Assembly: GCA_045629065.1 (NCBI GenBank)
Contig: JAZQQK010000021.1
Location: 100,611 to 164,610 of the forward strand
DNA length: 64,000 nt
Source: JAKSSM01 sp045629065
Lineage (GTDB): Bacteria > Bacillota > Clostridia > Peptostreptococcales > Anaerovoracaceae
Reading direction: 5' to 3'
Of this stretch, positions 1 to 7,311 are shown piece after piece (positions within the stretch are counted from its first letter, which is position 1; each line of letters begins with the position of its first letter). A model generated the notes under the pieces. The model worked only from the letters and a program-made list of their open reading frames with translations, did no database searches and had not been told where the DNA came from. A program made the position numbers and the translations under genes.

Positions 1-19
1 TCTTTACATTTGACAGGAA

Positions 20-721
20 TTATTCATCAAGATATTTAATGAAATCTTTTAATGGCTTATTATCTTTTGTCCGCCAATAGCGTTTCCCATTAACTGCACC
101 ACCTCGTACGATTTCGCCCGCAGTAGAAGGTGAACCCAACTCAATATTTTTTATAACCACATCATTTTTGATAAGCTCAGCATACTTTTTTCTAAGATGT
201 TTAATGTGAGGCTCGTTGGAATAAATTTTTGGATCTATAACTGACCCTTCCAAAAGTATATATGTATTCCCATTTTCTACCCGCATCTTTCCATTACATA
301 TTCCGTTATCCAAATAGAAGATTTCATCAGTCTCAACAATATACTTGCCTTTATATTCCGGAGATTTCTTTGCTTCTTCCGAATCGTCTTCGTCCGGGGC
401 ATCAATTTCAGCATCGCCAATTAATCCAGCTAAATCTTTTAAATATTCTAATGCTTTATCTGGTTTAATATTAAAGAACTCTCTGCTTGGATTAATTCTT
501 TTATCAGCTAACTCTGTAAGCATCTTATGAATATTCTTTTCAAGCTCATCATACTTTGAAGTCTTAACAGTTGCATAGATTTCATAAGGCAGAGGGATGG
601 CTGTGTTATATAATTCTTTGGAGCGGATATCCACAGGTCTTGAAGATTTCCCTATTTTCACCCAATCCTCTCTAAAGCTTGGATTTGTTAATATGTATAC
701 ATATCCTTTTTCTTTTTTCAT
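20..721 (-). CDS. GIY-YIG-fold (T5orf172/MUG113-type) protein of the DpnII island
   Basis: Last gene of the restriction-modification island. Residues about 5-95 read as a T5orf172/MUG113 version of the GIY-YIG fold: a YVYILTN strand, then VKIGKSSRP, then an alternating Leu/Ile-Pro segment and REFF near residue 84. The remaining ~140 residues are not recognised; an acidic linker (about residues 105-120) separates them. Function is inferred: members of this family often travel with restriction systems and may be nucleases or DNA-binding accessories. I chose the ATG at 721, preceded by AGGTGG five bases upstream; a GTG at 730 in the same frame is the alternative. The start lies only 9 bp beyond the nuclease stop, so the two are probably co-transcribed. 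Downstream sequence to the window edge is too short to interpret. Confidence 0.75.
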   Translation of the reverse strand: MKKEKGYVYILTNPSFREDWVKIGKSSRPVDIRSKELYNTAIPLPYEIYATVKTSKYDELEKNIHKMLTELADKRINPSREFFNIKPDKALEYLKDLAGLIGDAEIDAPDEDDSEEAKKSPEYKGKYIVETDEIFYLDNGICNGKMRVENGNTYILLEGSVIDPKIYSNEPHIKHLRKKYAELIKNDVVIKNIELGSPSTAGEIVRGGAVNGKRYWRTKDNKPLKDFIKYLDE

Positions 722-730
722 GGTGGCCAC

Positions 731-1663
731 CTATTTCTTTCCGTACTCTTTCCTGTCTTCCGCAACCATTAATAATTCTTCGTTGTTAGAAAAATTATAA
801 GTTACAACATTATTGGAAGAACGGAATAGTTTGTTGAATATGCCATTTTCCATGTCCTTAATATTGTATAAGTTTTCTAAAACATTAAATGTTTCTTCCA
901 AATTTCTTCTTGCACTAACCCAACCTGCACCATCTGTAATCCATACAAATTTGAAGCCTTTAATTCCAGAAGATTCCTCAGTAATCATTTTATAGCTTCT
1001 TGCCGTCTCATTTAATTTTGATCCTCCGCCTGTATAAAAATTGGTTTCGATTACATAAATCGCATCTTTAGTTTTTACGACAAAATCCCATCTTTTTGTT
1101 GAAGTACCTTCTGCAGATATTTTTGAAAGATCGATATTCCACTTTCTTTCTATTTCAGTTAAATACATCTCTTTATAATACTCAACATTTGACTTCTTTA
1201 AAAAACTCTCAACAAGGTCTTCCATTTGATGTCCGCCGCGGTTTTTCCTTCCGTTTGAACCTAAACCCACCTCGACTCCAGTTACATAGTCAAACAAATT
1301 GCTAATGATATGATTCTGTAGCATATCGAACAATCCTGTTTTATGCATAAAATACTTATACTGCTCAATGCTTTGTGTTTTACAATCAAACCTATAATTT
1401 ACTGCGCCGCTATCGTCTTGGCAAAATATTTCACTACTTCTTACAGCTAACAAAATTGGAATAGCTTTAAGACAGTTTGGATAACTCTTTATAATGTCAT
1501 CAAATTCTGCTTCTATGTTTTTCGAACCTATCAGCGCATTCAAGATGTTAATCTCAACTTTTAACTCATTCGCGTTCTCATACACTTTATCAAAATCTGT
1601 ATAATAATCGTACCCATTTATCGATTCTCTAAATGTTGAAAGCCATTCATTAAAGTTTCTCAT
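731..1663 (-). CDS. Type II restriction endonuclease, DpnII/MboI family (GATC)
   Basis: A 310-residue protein that resembles DpnII-family nucleases, which cut unmethylated GATC. Supporting marks are the N-terminal RESINGYDYYTDF region, the LLAVRSSEIF segment around residue 75, the GVEVGLGSNGRKNRGG stretch around residue 135, and a PD-(D/E)XK-like core (a WDFVVKTKDAIYVIETNFY segment near residue 195). Length matches the family (about 290-310). The start overlaps the upstream methylase by 14 bp and has AAAGGA eight bases ahead of the ATG, which supports translational coupling so that methylase is made first. Specificity for GATC is inferred from family and from the two adjacent methylases, not shown directly. 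Confidence 0.9.
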   Translation of the reverse strand: MRNFNEWLSTFRESINGYDYYTDFDKVYENANELKVEINILNALIGSKNIEAEFDDIIKSYPNCLKAIPILLAVRSSEIFCQDDSGAVNYRFDCKTQSIEQYKYFMHKTGLFDMLQNHIISNLFDYVTGVEVGLGSNGRKNRGGHQMEDLVESFLKKSNVEYYKEMYLTEIERKWNIDLSKISAEGTSTKRWDFVVKTKDAIYVIETNFYTGGGSKLNETARSYKMITEESSGIKGFKFVWITDGAGWVSARRNLEETFNVLENLYNIKDMENGIFNKLFRSSNNVVTYNFSNNEELLMVAEDRKEYGKK

Positions 1664-2426
1664 TATGCGATCCTTTCCTATTTTTAGAAGACACCTTTGC
1701 CGCCATTATCCTCTTTTCAGATAGCTCTATATACTTTTGCTCCGTATCAATCCCAACAAAACTTCTATTATTCCGTATTGCCACTACCCCCGTAGTCCCC
1801 GAACCGCAAAACGGATCTAACACTTTGTATCCATCCTGTGTAGTTGCAAGAATTATTCTTTCAAGGATGTATTCAGGCTTTTGCGTTGGATGCTTGCCAA
1901 ATCGTTTTTCTTTTTGTGGAGTAAGAGGACCACTCCACACATCTTTCATTTGTTTTCCCCCATTCATTTCTTTCATCAATTTGTAATCGAAATAGTATTT
2001 CTTTTTATTTTTTACTGCCCAAATTATCGTTTCTGTAGAATGAGTAAAACACTTGCACGCCAAATTTGGAGGGGGATTTAATTTTTGCCAGGTAATATTA
2101 TTTACAATAGTGAACCCTTCTTGCTGCAATGCCATTCCAATTGAGTAGATATTATGAAATGTTCCAGAAATAAAAATGGAACCTGTTTCTTTCAACAATC
2201 TATAACACTGCCGTATCCATTCCCGATTAAATTCGTGGACCTCTTCTACGGTTCTTGCAATGTCCCAATCGCCTTTTTTCACAGATACCATTTTTCCACC
2301 TTGACATGTTATTCCGTCTTTTGTAGATAAAAAATAAGGTGGATCTGCAAAAACAAGATCTATTGAGCCAGGCTTCATTTTTGACATTTTTTTAATACAA
2401 TCTTCTTTATAAAGCTTATATGTCAT
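1650..2426 (-). CDS. DpnA-like adenine-specific DNA methyltransferase (GATC)
   Basis: N6-adenine methyltransferase of the beta class (DPPY motif IV at residues 28-31 near the N terminus, followed by the target-recognition middle and a C-terminal FCGSGTTG AdoMet-binding motif I around residue 208). This order is that of DpnA (M2.DpnII), which in the Streptococcus system can methylate single-stranded DNA and protects incoming DNA. At 258 residues it is normal length. It overlaps dpnM-like by 11 bp upstream and the nuclease by 14 bp downstream, giving the classic dpnM-dpnA-dpnB order. Confidence 0.9.
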   Translation of the reverse strand: MTYKLYKEDCIKKMSKMKPGSIDLVFADPPYFLSTKDGITCQGGKMVSVKKGDWDIARTVEEVHEFNREWIRQCYRLLKETGSIFISGTFHNIYSIGMALQQEGFTIVNNITWQKLNPPPNLACKCFTHSTETIIWAVKNKKKYYFDYKLMKEMNGGKQMKDVWSGPLTPQKEKRFGKHPTQKPEYILERIILATTQDGYKVLDPFCGSGTTGVVAIRNNRSFVGIDTEQKYIELSEKRIMAAKVSSKNRKGSHNEKL

Positions 2427-3240
2427 AATTATAAATTAAAACCTCTTTGCCTTTTCTTGAATCAGCATTACGGTTAATCATTCTTTTTACATCTAATTCT
2501 TTTATTGAATAATTCTTATACAACTCTCTAACCAATGGAACATCGTTATTTGATAACAAAACCTTAACACCTTTATGATCAAGCCTTTCAAACAAAGCTG
2601 CCAACCTCTTATGGTCATTTATTGTGAATCCTTCTTTTGTATAATCTGTAAAAGATGCGGTTATGCTTTCTGGAACGTATGGACTATCAAAATAAACAAA
2701 ATCGCCAGATTGAACATTTTCACAAACATCTTCAAAGTCTCCGCAAAGTATTTCAATTTCATTATCATTGAAATACTTTGAAATCTCTATGATATTATCT
2801 TGATCAATAGACATACCTTTCTTACGATTATTAAATGGAACATTAAAAAGTCCTTTAGCATTAACTCTATATAAGCCATTAAAACAATGCTTATTAAGCC
2901 ATATCATCAATGCTGCACACTCTGTATCAATTTCATTATTCTGTATTTTCGTATTATAGCGTTCTCTTACTTCATAATAATACTCGCTATTTGCTTCTTT
3001 TGAATCGTACTTATTCACATCAGCTATTAGTTCCAATGGATTACTTTTTATTTGTAGGTACAAATTAATTAACTGTTCATTACAATCGTTAATTATTGCC
3101 CGTTTAGGACACACTGAAAATAACAACGCACCGCCACCTATAAATGGCTCAAAATAATTTAAGTATTCATTTGGCATTAATGCCTGGATGGCGTCTAATA
3201 ATTGCGATTTACCACCGGCCCATTTTAATACTGGTTTCAT
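2416..3240 (-). CDS. DpnM-like Dam DNA adenine methyltransferase (GATC), variant motif IV
   Basis: First gene of the island. An alpha-class (D12) Dam methyltransferase: the N-terminal KWAGGKSQLL segment and FEPFIGGGALLFS motif I bind AdoMet, and the catalytic motif IV lies at residues 185-188. That motif reads DSPY, not the usual DPPY; the codons are GAT AGT CCA TAC on the minus strand. Otherwise the protein is full length (274 residues) and collinear with DpnM. It would methylate GATC and protect the chromosome, unless the Ser substitution impairs it, in which case DpnA would have to protect alone. The ATG has AGGGA eight bases upstream. Confidence 0.9.
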   Translation of the reverse strand: MKPVLKWAGGKSQLLDAIQALMPNEYLNYFEPFIGGGALLFSVCPKRAIINDCNEQLINLYLQIKSNPLELIADVNKYDSKEANSEYYYEVRERYNTKIQNNEIDTECAALMIWLNKHCFNGLYRVNAKGLFNVPFNNRKKGMSIDQDNIIEISKYFNDNEIEILCGDFEDVCENVQSGDFVYFDSPYVPESITASFTDYTKEGFTINDHKRLAALFERLDHKGVKVLLSNNDVPLVRELYKNYSIKELDVKRMINRNADSRKGKEVLIYNYDI

Positions 3241-3253
3241 TAACTAATCCCTA

Positions 3254-3287
3254 TAATAAATAAGGGCCCGACATTCCTGCCGAGCCC
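3254..3287 (-). terminator. Probable terminator behind lysS
   Basis: On the minus strand a 7-bp stem (GGGCTCG with CGGGCCC, one G-U pair) is followed by TTATTTATTATAG. It pairs better as minus-strand RNA, where it would end the long lysS transcript before the restriction island. The T-tract is interrupted, so termination may be incomplete. Confidence 0.5.
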
Positions 3288-3333
3288 GTTTTCTGAAGTG
3301 CCTTTTCTCTGTAAAATCTTATACTTACATCGA

Positions 3334-3363
3334 TTGGTCTACATTTGGTCTACAAGGACTACA
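3334..3363. repeat. Tandem short repeat in the lysS-dpnM junction
   Basis: TTGGTCTACA occurs at 3334-3343 and again at 3345-3354, followed at once by the related AGGACTACA (3355-3363), giving a period of about 11 bp. Such arrays resemble arm-type binding sites left by tyrosine recombinases at the edges of integrated elements. No integrase gene is visible, so the link to mobility is inference. Confidence 0.5.
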
Positions 3364-3421
3364 AAATCCTGTTCTTTTCGGCATAATAACCTTGAATTTT
3401 CAACGGTTTCCGACCTTCTCC

Positions 3422-4942
3422 CTATTCAATTGGCTTCATTGTCGGGAAGAGGATTACGTCTCTTATGGAAGCGCTGTTCGTGAGGAGCATTACGGTACGA
3501 TCGATGCCTATTCCGAGGCCGCCTGTTGGTGGCATACCATATTCAAGGGCATTGACAAAGTCATAGTCTACCTGGCACTTAGCCTCTGGCTCGATCTTCT
3601 TTCTCTCTGCTACCTGACGCTCGAATCTGCCTCTTTGGTCGATTGGGTCGTTAAGTTCAGAGAATGCGTTACCGAACTCTGTGCAGTTAATGAAGAATTC
3701 GAATCTCTCTGTGAATGCAGGGTTTTCTGGGCAACGCTTTGCAAGTGGAGAAATCTCTACTGGGTATTCATAGATGAAAGTAGGCTGAACTAACTTGTCT
3801 TCTACGAATGCATCAAAGAATTCTGGAAGGATGGAGCCCTTTGTAGGTGTTCCTTCTGGGAGGTCAACTTTGTACTGCTTTGCGAGTGCGATTGCTTCTT
3901 CGTCTGTCTTTACCTGGGAGAAGTCAACTCCGCTGTACTTCTTTACGGCTTCTGTCATAGTCATACGAGTCCAGTTGTCGAGGTCAATTTCTGTGCCTTG
4001 GTAGTCGATTTTACGAGTTCCGCAAACCTTGTCTGCGAGACGTTTGAATAATTCTTCTGTGAGATCCATCATGCCGTGGAAATCAGTGAATGCCTGATAA
4101 AGCTCGATGGATGTGAATTCTGGGTTGTGCTTAGGGTCCATACCCTCATTACGGAAGATACGACCGATTTCATACACTCTATCGATGCCGCCTACGATTA
4201 AGCGCTTCAGATAGAGTTCTGTTTCGATACGGAGAACCATATCCATATCGAGTGTATTGTGATGAGTGAGGAAAGGTCTAGCGGAAGCACCAATTTCGAA
4301 TGGTGTCAAAATAGGTGTTTCTACTTCGAGGTAGCCCTTTTCATTCAAATAGTTTCTGATTTCACTCAAAATCATACTACGCTTGATGAATGTGTCCTTA
4401 ACTTCTGGGTTTACGATTAGGTCTACATATCTTTGGCGATATCTAGTCTCTAAGTCTGTTAAGCCGTGGAACTTCTCTGGAAGTGGGTTAAGGCTCTTGG
4501 AAAGGAGCTTTAATTCTGTGGCTCTAATGGAGAGTTCGCCTGTTCTAGTTCTAAATACATCGCCTGTGATGCCTACAACATCGCCGATGTCGAGTTTCTT
4601 GAATCCTGCGTAAACTTCTTCGCCTAAATTATCGCGAGTAAGGTAGAGCTGGATGTCGCCCTTGTAATCTCTTAAATTAGCAAAGCTTGCCTTGCCCATT
4701 ACACGTTTGGACATAAGACGACCTGCTACAGCTACTGTCTTTCCTGCATCCTGCTCGTTTTCGAGATCTTTGAACTCTTCCTTGAGATCTACGGAGTATG
4801 CAGTCTGTTCAAACTTTGTAATTACATAAGGGTTCTGACCAGCTTCCTGGAGTCCCTTTAACTTGTCGCGTCTGATCTGGCTCTGTTCGGAAAGTTGCTC
4901 TTGTGTGAGAACCGCCTCAGCTACCATCTTTTCTTCACTCAT
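3422..4942 (-). CDS. lysS: Lysyl-tRNA synthetase, class II
   Basis: Charges tRNA-Lys with lysine in the cytosol. N-terminal OB-fold anticodon-binding domain (about residues 65-170, with VAGRLMSKRVMGKASF), then a class II catalytic core with motif 2 (RIFRNEGMDPKHNPEFT, about residue 262) and motif 3 (GLGIGIDRTVML, near the C terminus). The 506 residues match bacterial LysS. AGAGGAAAT precedes the ATG. It follows greA by 38 bp, the common greA-lysS pairing in Firmicutes, and is the last gene of the long minus-strand run. The protein ends normally (FPTMKPIE), so the adjacent island has not truncated it. Confidence 0.98.
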   Translation of the reverse strand: MSEEKMVAEAVLTQEQLSEQSQIRRDKLKGLQEAGQNPYVITKFEQTAYSVDLKEEFKDLENEQDAGKTVAVAGRLMSKRVMGKASFANLRDYKGDIQLYLTRDNLGEEVYAGFKKLDIGDVVGITGDVFRTRTGELSIRATELKLLSKSLNPLPEKFHGLTDLETRYRQRYVDLIVNPEVKDTFIKRSMILSEIRNYLNEKGYLEVETPILTPFEIGASARPFLTHHNTLDMDMVLRIETELYLKRLIVGGIDRVYEIGRIFRNEGMDPKHNPEFTSIELYQAFTDFHGMMDLTEELFKRLADKVCGTRKIDYQGTEIDLDNWTRMTMTEAVKKYSGVDFSQVKTDEEAIALAKQYKVDLPEGTPTKGSILPEFFDAFVEDKLVQPTFIYEYPVEISPLAKRCPENPAFTERFEFFINCTEFGNAFSELNDPIDQRGRFERQVAERKKIEPEAKCQVDYDFVNALEYGMPPTGGLGIGIDRTVMLLTNSASIRDVILFPTMKPIE

Positions 4943-4980
4943 TTTATTTCCTCTCTTATTTCTAGACTGATTTTCTATGC

Positions 4981-5451
4981 TTATCTAGAAATTCCTGTGA
5001 TTTGATAATGGAATGTTCCGTTTGGAACTTCGATTTCAACTTTTTCTTTATTCTTCTTACCGATTAAAGCTTGTCCTACTAATGATTCGTTGGAAATCTT
5101 GCCAGCGAAAGGATCTGCTTCGGAAGAACCTACGATTAAGTACTCATAAACTTCGCCTGAGTCGAGATCCTTAATCTTAACTTTGGAGCCAACGCCTACG
5201 AAGTCTTTATTTTCGTTTTCTTCTACGACCTTAGCGCCCTTCATCATGTTTTCGAGCTTAAAGATTCTCTCTTCGAGTTCTGCTTGCTCGTTCTTTGCTG
5301 CGTCATATTCAGCGTTTTCTGATAAGTCGCCGTATGAGATGGCTTCTTTTAATCTTTCAGAAACTTCTTTTCTTCTTACTGATACTAATTCTTCGTATTC
5401 AGCAACAATTTTGTCATAACCTTCTTTGGTTAAAATATATTCTTCAGCCAT
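4981..5451 (-). CDS. greA: Transcription elongation factor GreA
   Basis: Rescues backtracked RNA polymerase by stimulating transcript cleavage through the secondary channel. The N-terminal coiled coil (residues 1-75) carries the acidic tip motif GDLSENAEYDAAKNEQ (about 41-56), and the C-terminal half is the FKBP-like GreA/GreB domain (VGSKVKIKDLDSGE). The 156 residues are the usual length. It is 14 bp downstream of the racemase gene and 38 bp upstream of lysS. Confidence 0.97.
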   Translation of the reverse strand: MAEEYILTKEGYDKIVAEYEELVSVRRKEVSERLKEAISYGDLSENAEYDAAKNEQAELEERIFKLENMMKGAKVVEENENKDFVGVGSKVKIKDLDSGEVYEYLIVGSSEADPFAGKISNESLVGQALIGKKNKEKVEIEVPNGTFHYQITGISR

Positions 5452-5465
5452 TTTAGTTCCTCCCT

Positions 5466-6557
5466 TTATTTAATGTACTTGATATGTACGTTTGGACTGT
5501 TTGTTAAAAAAATCATCGTTTTGTAGTTAACGCCAAAGCTCAACGTGTCGCCAACCTTGAGATCTCTCTTTGCATTTTCTATATCAATAACCGTGTGATC
5601 CGATGATGAACCTACGAGTTCGATTCCCTCATCCAATGGAATGAGTTGATCCATATATGCATAGTCGGCATTGCCGAGCGCTAAAATCGCACGCTTCCTG
5701 ATGCCACGGTCTTTGAAATCTGGTGTGTGTCCGAATGCATCTACAGAATACTGACCGATTGGCTTTGATGGCTTATTCTTAAGCTCTACGATCTCGGCTT
5801 TCACCACGAAAACATCTTTGTGAAGTTCGCTGGTATCGTAGCCGTAAACCTTGCCTAAGTCTTCGGCGTTCAAAAGGTTTTCGCCTATTCTCAGCATATT
5901 GACACGCACTGGCATATCTTTATCCCAAACTCTCATGAGTGAGGATGAAGCGCCTCCGGAGATGTATTCCAGTTTGCGGCCTATTTTCGCTTCGATAAGC
6001 TCTGCAGCATCTACGAGCTCCTGGATTTTATCGCGAGTAGCGACTACCGCTCCTACACAACCTACATTTAAGCCAACTCCCAAGAGGTGAACGTTTTTAA
6101 GTTCGCGCTCTATTGTGAGTGCAACCTCGGCTGCCTCTTCTTTATCCCAGTAGCCCTCTCTCAGGTCTCCAACATCAATCATCATGAGGACATCGTAAAC
6201 CTTGTTGAGCTTTTTTGCGGCTTCGTTCATGGCCTTGATTGTGACAAGCTCACTAACGAGCGAGCAGTCTGTCCATTCTACGAGTTCTTCAACTTCTGAA
6301 AGCATAGGGATTCTAATCATCATTGTTGGCGTCTTTATGCCTGCTTTTTTAGCTTCCACTAGATGCTCGAGCCTGGATGAGCAAATGTAGACGAACCCAG
6401 CCTGGTCCATAATCTCCGTGATTCCGAGATTACCAGATGCACCTTTAGTAACTGCTGCAACATCGATTCCGAGCGCTTTGCACTTGGACAAAACTACATC
6501 ACAGTTGCTTTTAAGATATTTGAGATTTATTTCTAAGTATGGGTATCTGTTGTCCAT
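5466..6557 (-). CDS. Alanine/ornithine racemase-family PLP enzyme
   Basis: A 363-residue single-barrel PLP enzyme. The PLP lysine is K38 in AAVTKGASGN, and the phosphate-binding ISGGASSSL segment lies around residue 200. The sequence matches the ornithine-racemase-type branch of the alanine-racemase N-terminal fold, including MMIDVGDLREGYW, which distinguishes it from Alr and from YggS. L/D-ornithine interconversion feeds oxidative ornithine fermentation in Clostridia; no other ornithine-pathway gene lies in the window, so the substrate is uncertain. It sits between deoD and greA, in the housekeeping run. Confidence 0.85.
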   Translation of the reverse strand: MDNRYPYLEINLKYLKSNCDVVLSKCKALGIDVAAVTKGASGNLGITEIMDQAGFVYICSSRLEHLVEAKKAGIKTPTMMIRIPMLSEVEELVEWTDCSLVSELVTIKAMNEAAKKLNKVYDVLMMIDVGDLREGYWDKEEAAEVALTIERELKNVHLLGVGLNVGCVGAVVATRDKIQELVDAAELIEAKIGRKLEYISGGASSSLMRVWDKDMPVRVNMLRIGENLLNAEDLGKVYGYDTSELHKDVFVVKAEIVELKNKPSKPIGQYSVDAFGHTPDFKDRGIRKRAILALGNADYAYMDQLIPLDEGIELVGSSSDHTVIDIENAKRDLKVGDTLSFGVNYKTMIFLTNSPNVHIKYIK

Positions 6558-6597
6558 TTCCTGTCCCTTCTATAACTATATGATTCTACCATCTGAG

Positions 6598-7302
6598 CTA
6601 TGCAATTTCAAGGGCGATTTCTATCATCTCATTGAATGTAAGCTGTCTGTCTTCGGTAGATAACTTTTTTCCAGTCAGTATTTCGTCGGAAATTGTGCAG
6701 ATTGCAAGAGCATTTTTACCGGCTCTTGCTGCGTTCATATAGAGACCTGCCGCTTCCATCTCGATAGCTGATACACCCATCTTGGACCAGTCTTGAACCT
6801 CGTCATAATCACCGTAGAAATTGTCCTGTGAATATACATTGCCAACTATTGGCTTGATTCCGAGAACTTCTGCTGCTACGACTGCCTTCTCTAAGAGCTC
6901 GTATGAGCAGATAGGGCAAAATGTGCCTGGAAGTTTGAACTGGCTAGCATAGTTTGAGTTAGTGCAGGCACCCATAGCGAGCACGATATCTCTAAGTTTA
7001 ACGTTAGGGTTGATGGAACCTGCCGATCCTACTCTAATGATGTTTTCTACATCATAGAAATTGAAAAGTTCGTATGAGTAGATACCGATGGAAGGAATAC
7101 CCATACCGGATGCCATAACGGATACATCCTTGCCCTTATATTTTCCTGTGTAACCATTGACGCCGCGAACATTGTTCACGAGTCTAGCATCGCTTAAGAA
7201 TTTTTCTGCGATGTATTTTGCTCTGAGTGGATCTCCTGGCATCAGCACTGTCTTCGCAAAATCACCTTTCATTGCCTGAATATGAGGTGTAGGTGTGTTC
7301 AT
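6598..7302 (-). CDS. deoD: Purine nucleoside phosphorylase, DeoD type
   Basis: Cleaves purine (deoxy)nucleosides with phosphate to base plus (deoxy)ribose-1-phosphate in the cytosol. Hexameric-type PNP marks: PGDPLRAKYIAEKFL phosphate/nucleoside segment near residue 21, GMGIPSIGIYSYEL, RVGSAGS, EMEAAGLY (ribose-binding Glu) and ISDEIL with the catalytic Asp near residue 208. The 234 residues are typical. It starts 10 bp after the addB stop. Salvage would complement xpt and the BMP nucleoside importer elsewhere in this window. Confidence 0.95.
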   Translation of the reverse strand: MNTPTPHIQAMKGDFAKTVLMPGDPLRAKYIAEKFLSDARLVNNVRGVNGYTGKYKGKDVSVMASGMGIPSIGIYSYELFNFYDVENIIRVGSAGSINPNVKLRDIVLAMGACTNSNYASQFKLPGTFCPICSYELLEKAVVAAEVLGIKPIVGNVYSQDNFYGDYDEVQDWSKMGVSAIEMEAAGLYMNAARAGKNALAICTISDEILTGKKLSTEDRQLTFNEMIEIALEIA

Positions 7303-7311
7303 AATTTTCTC

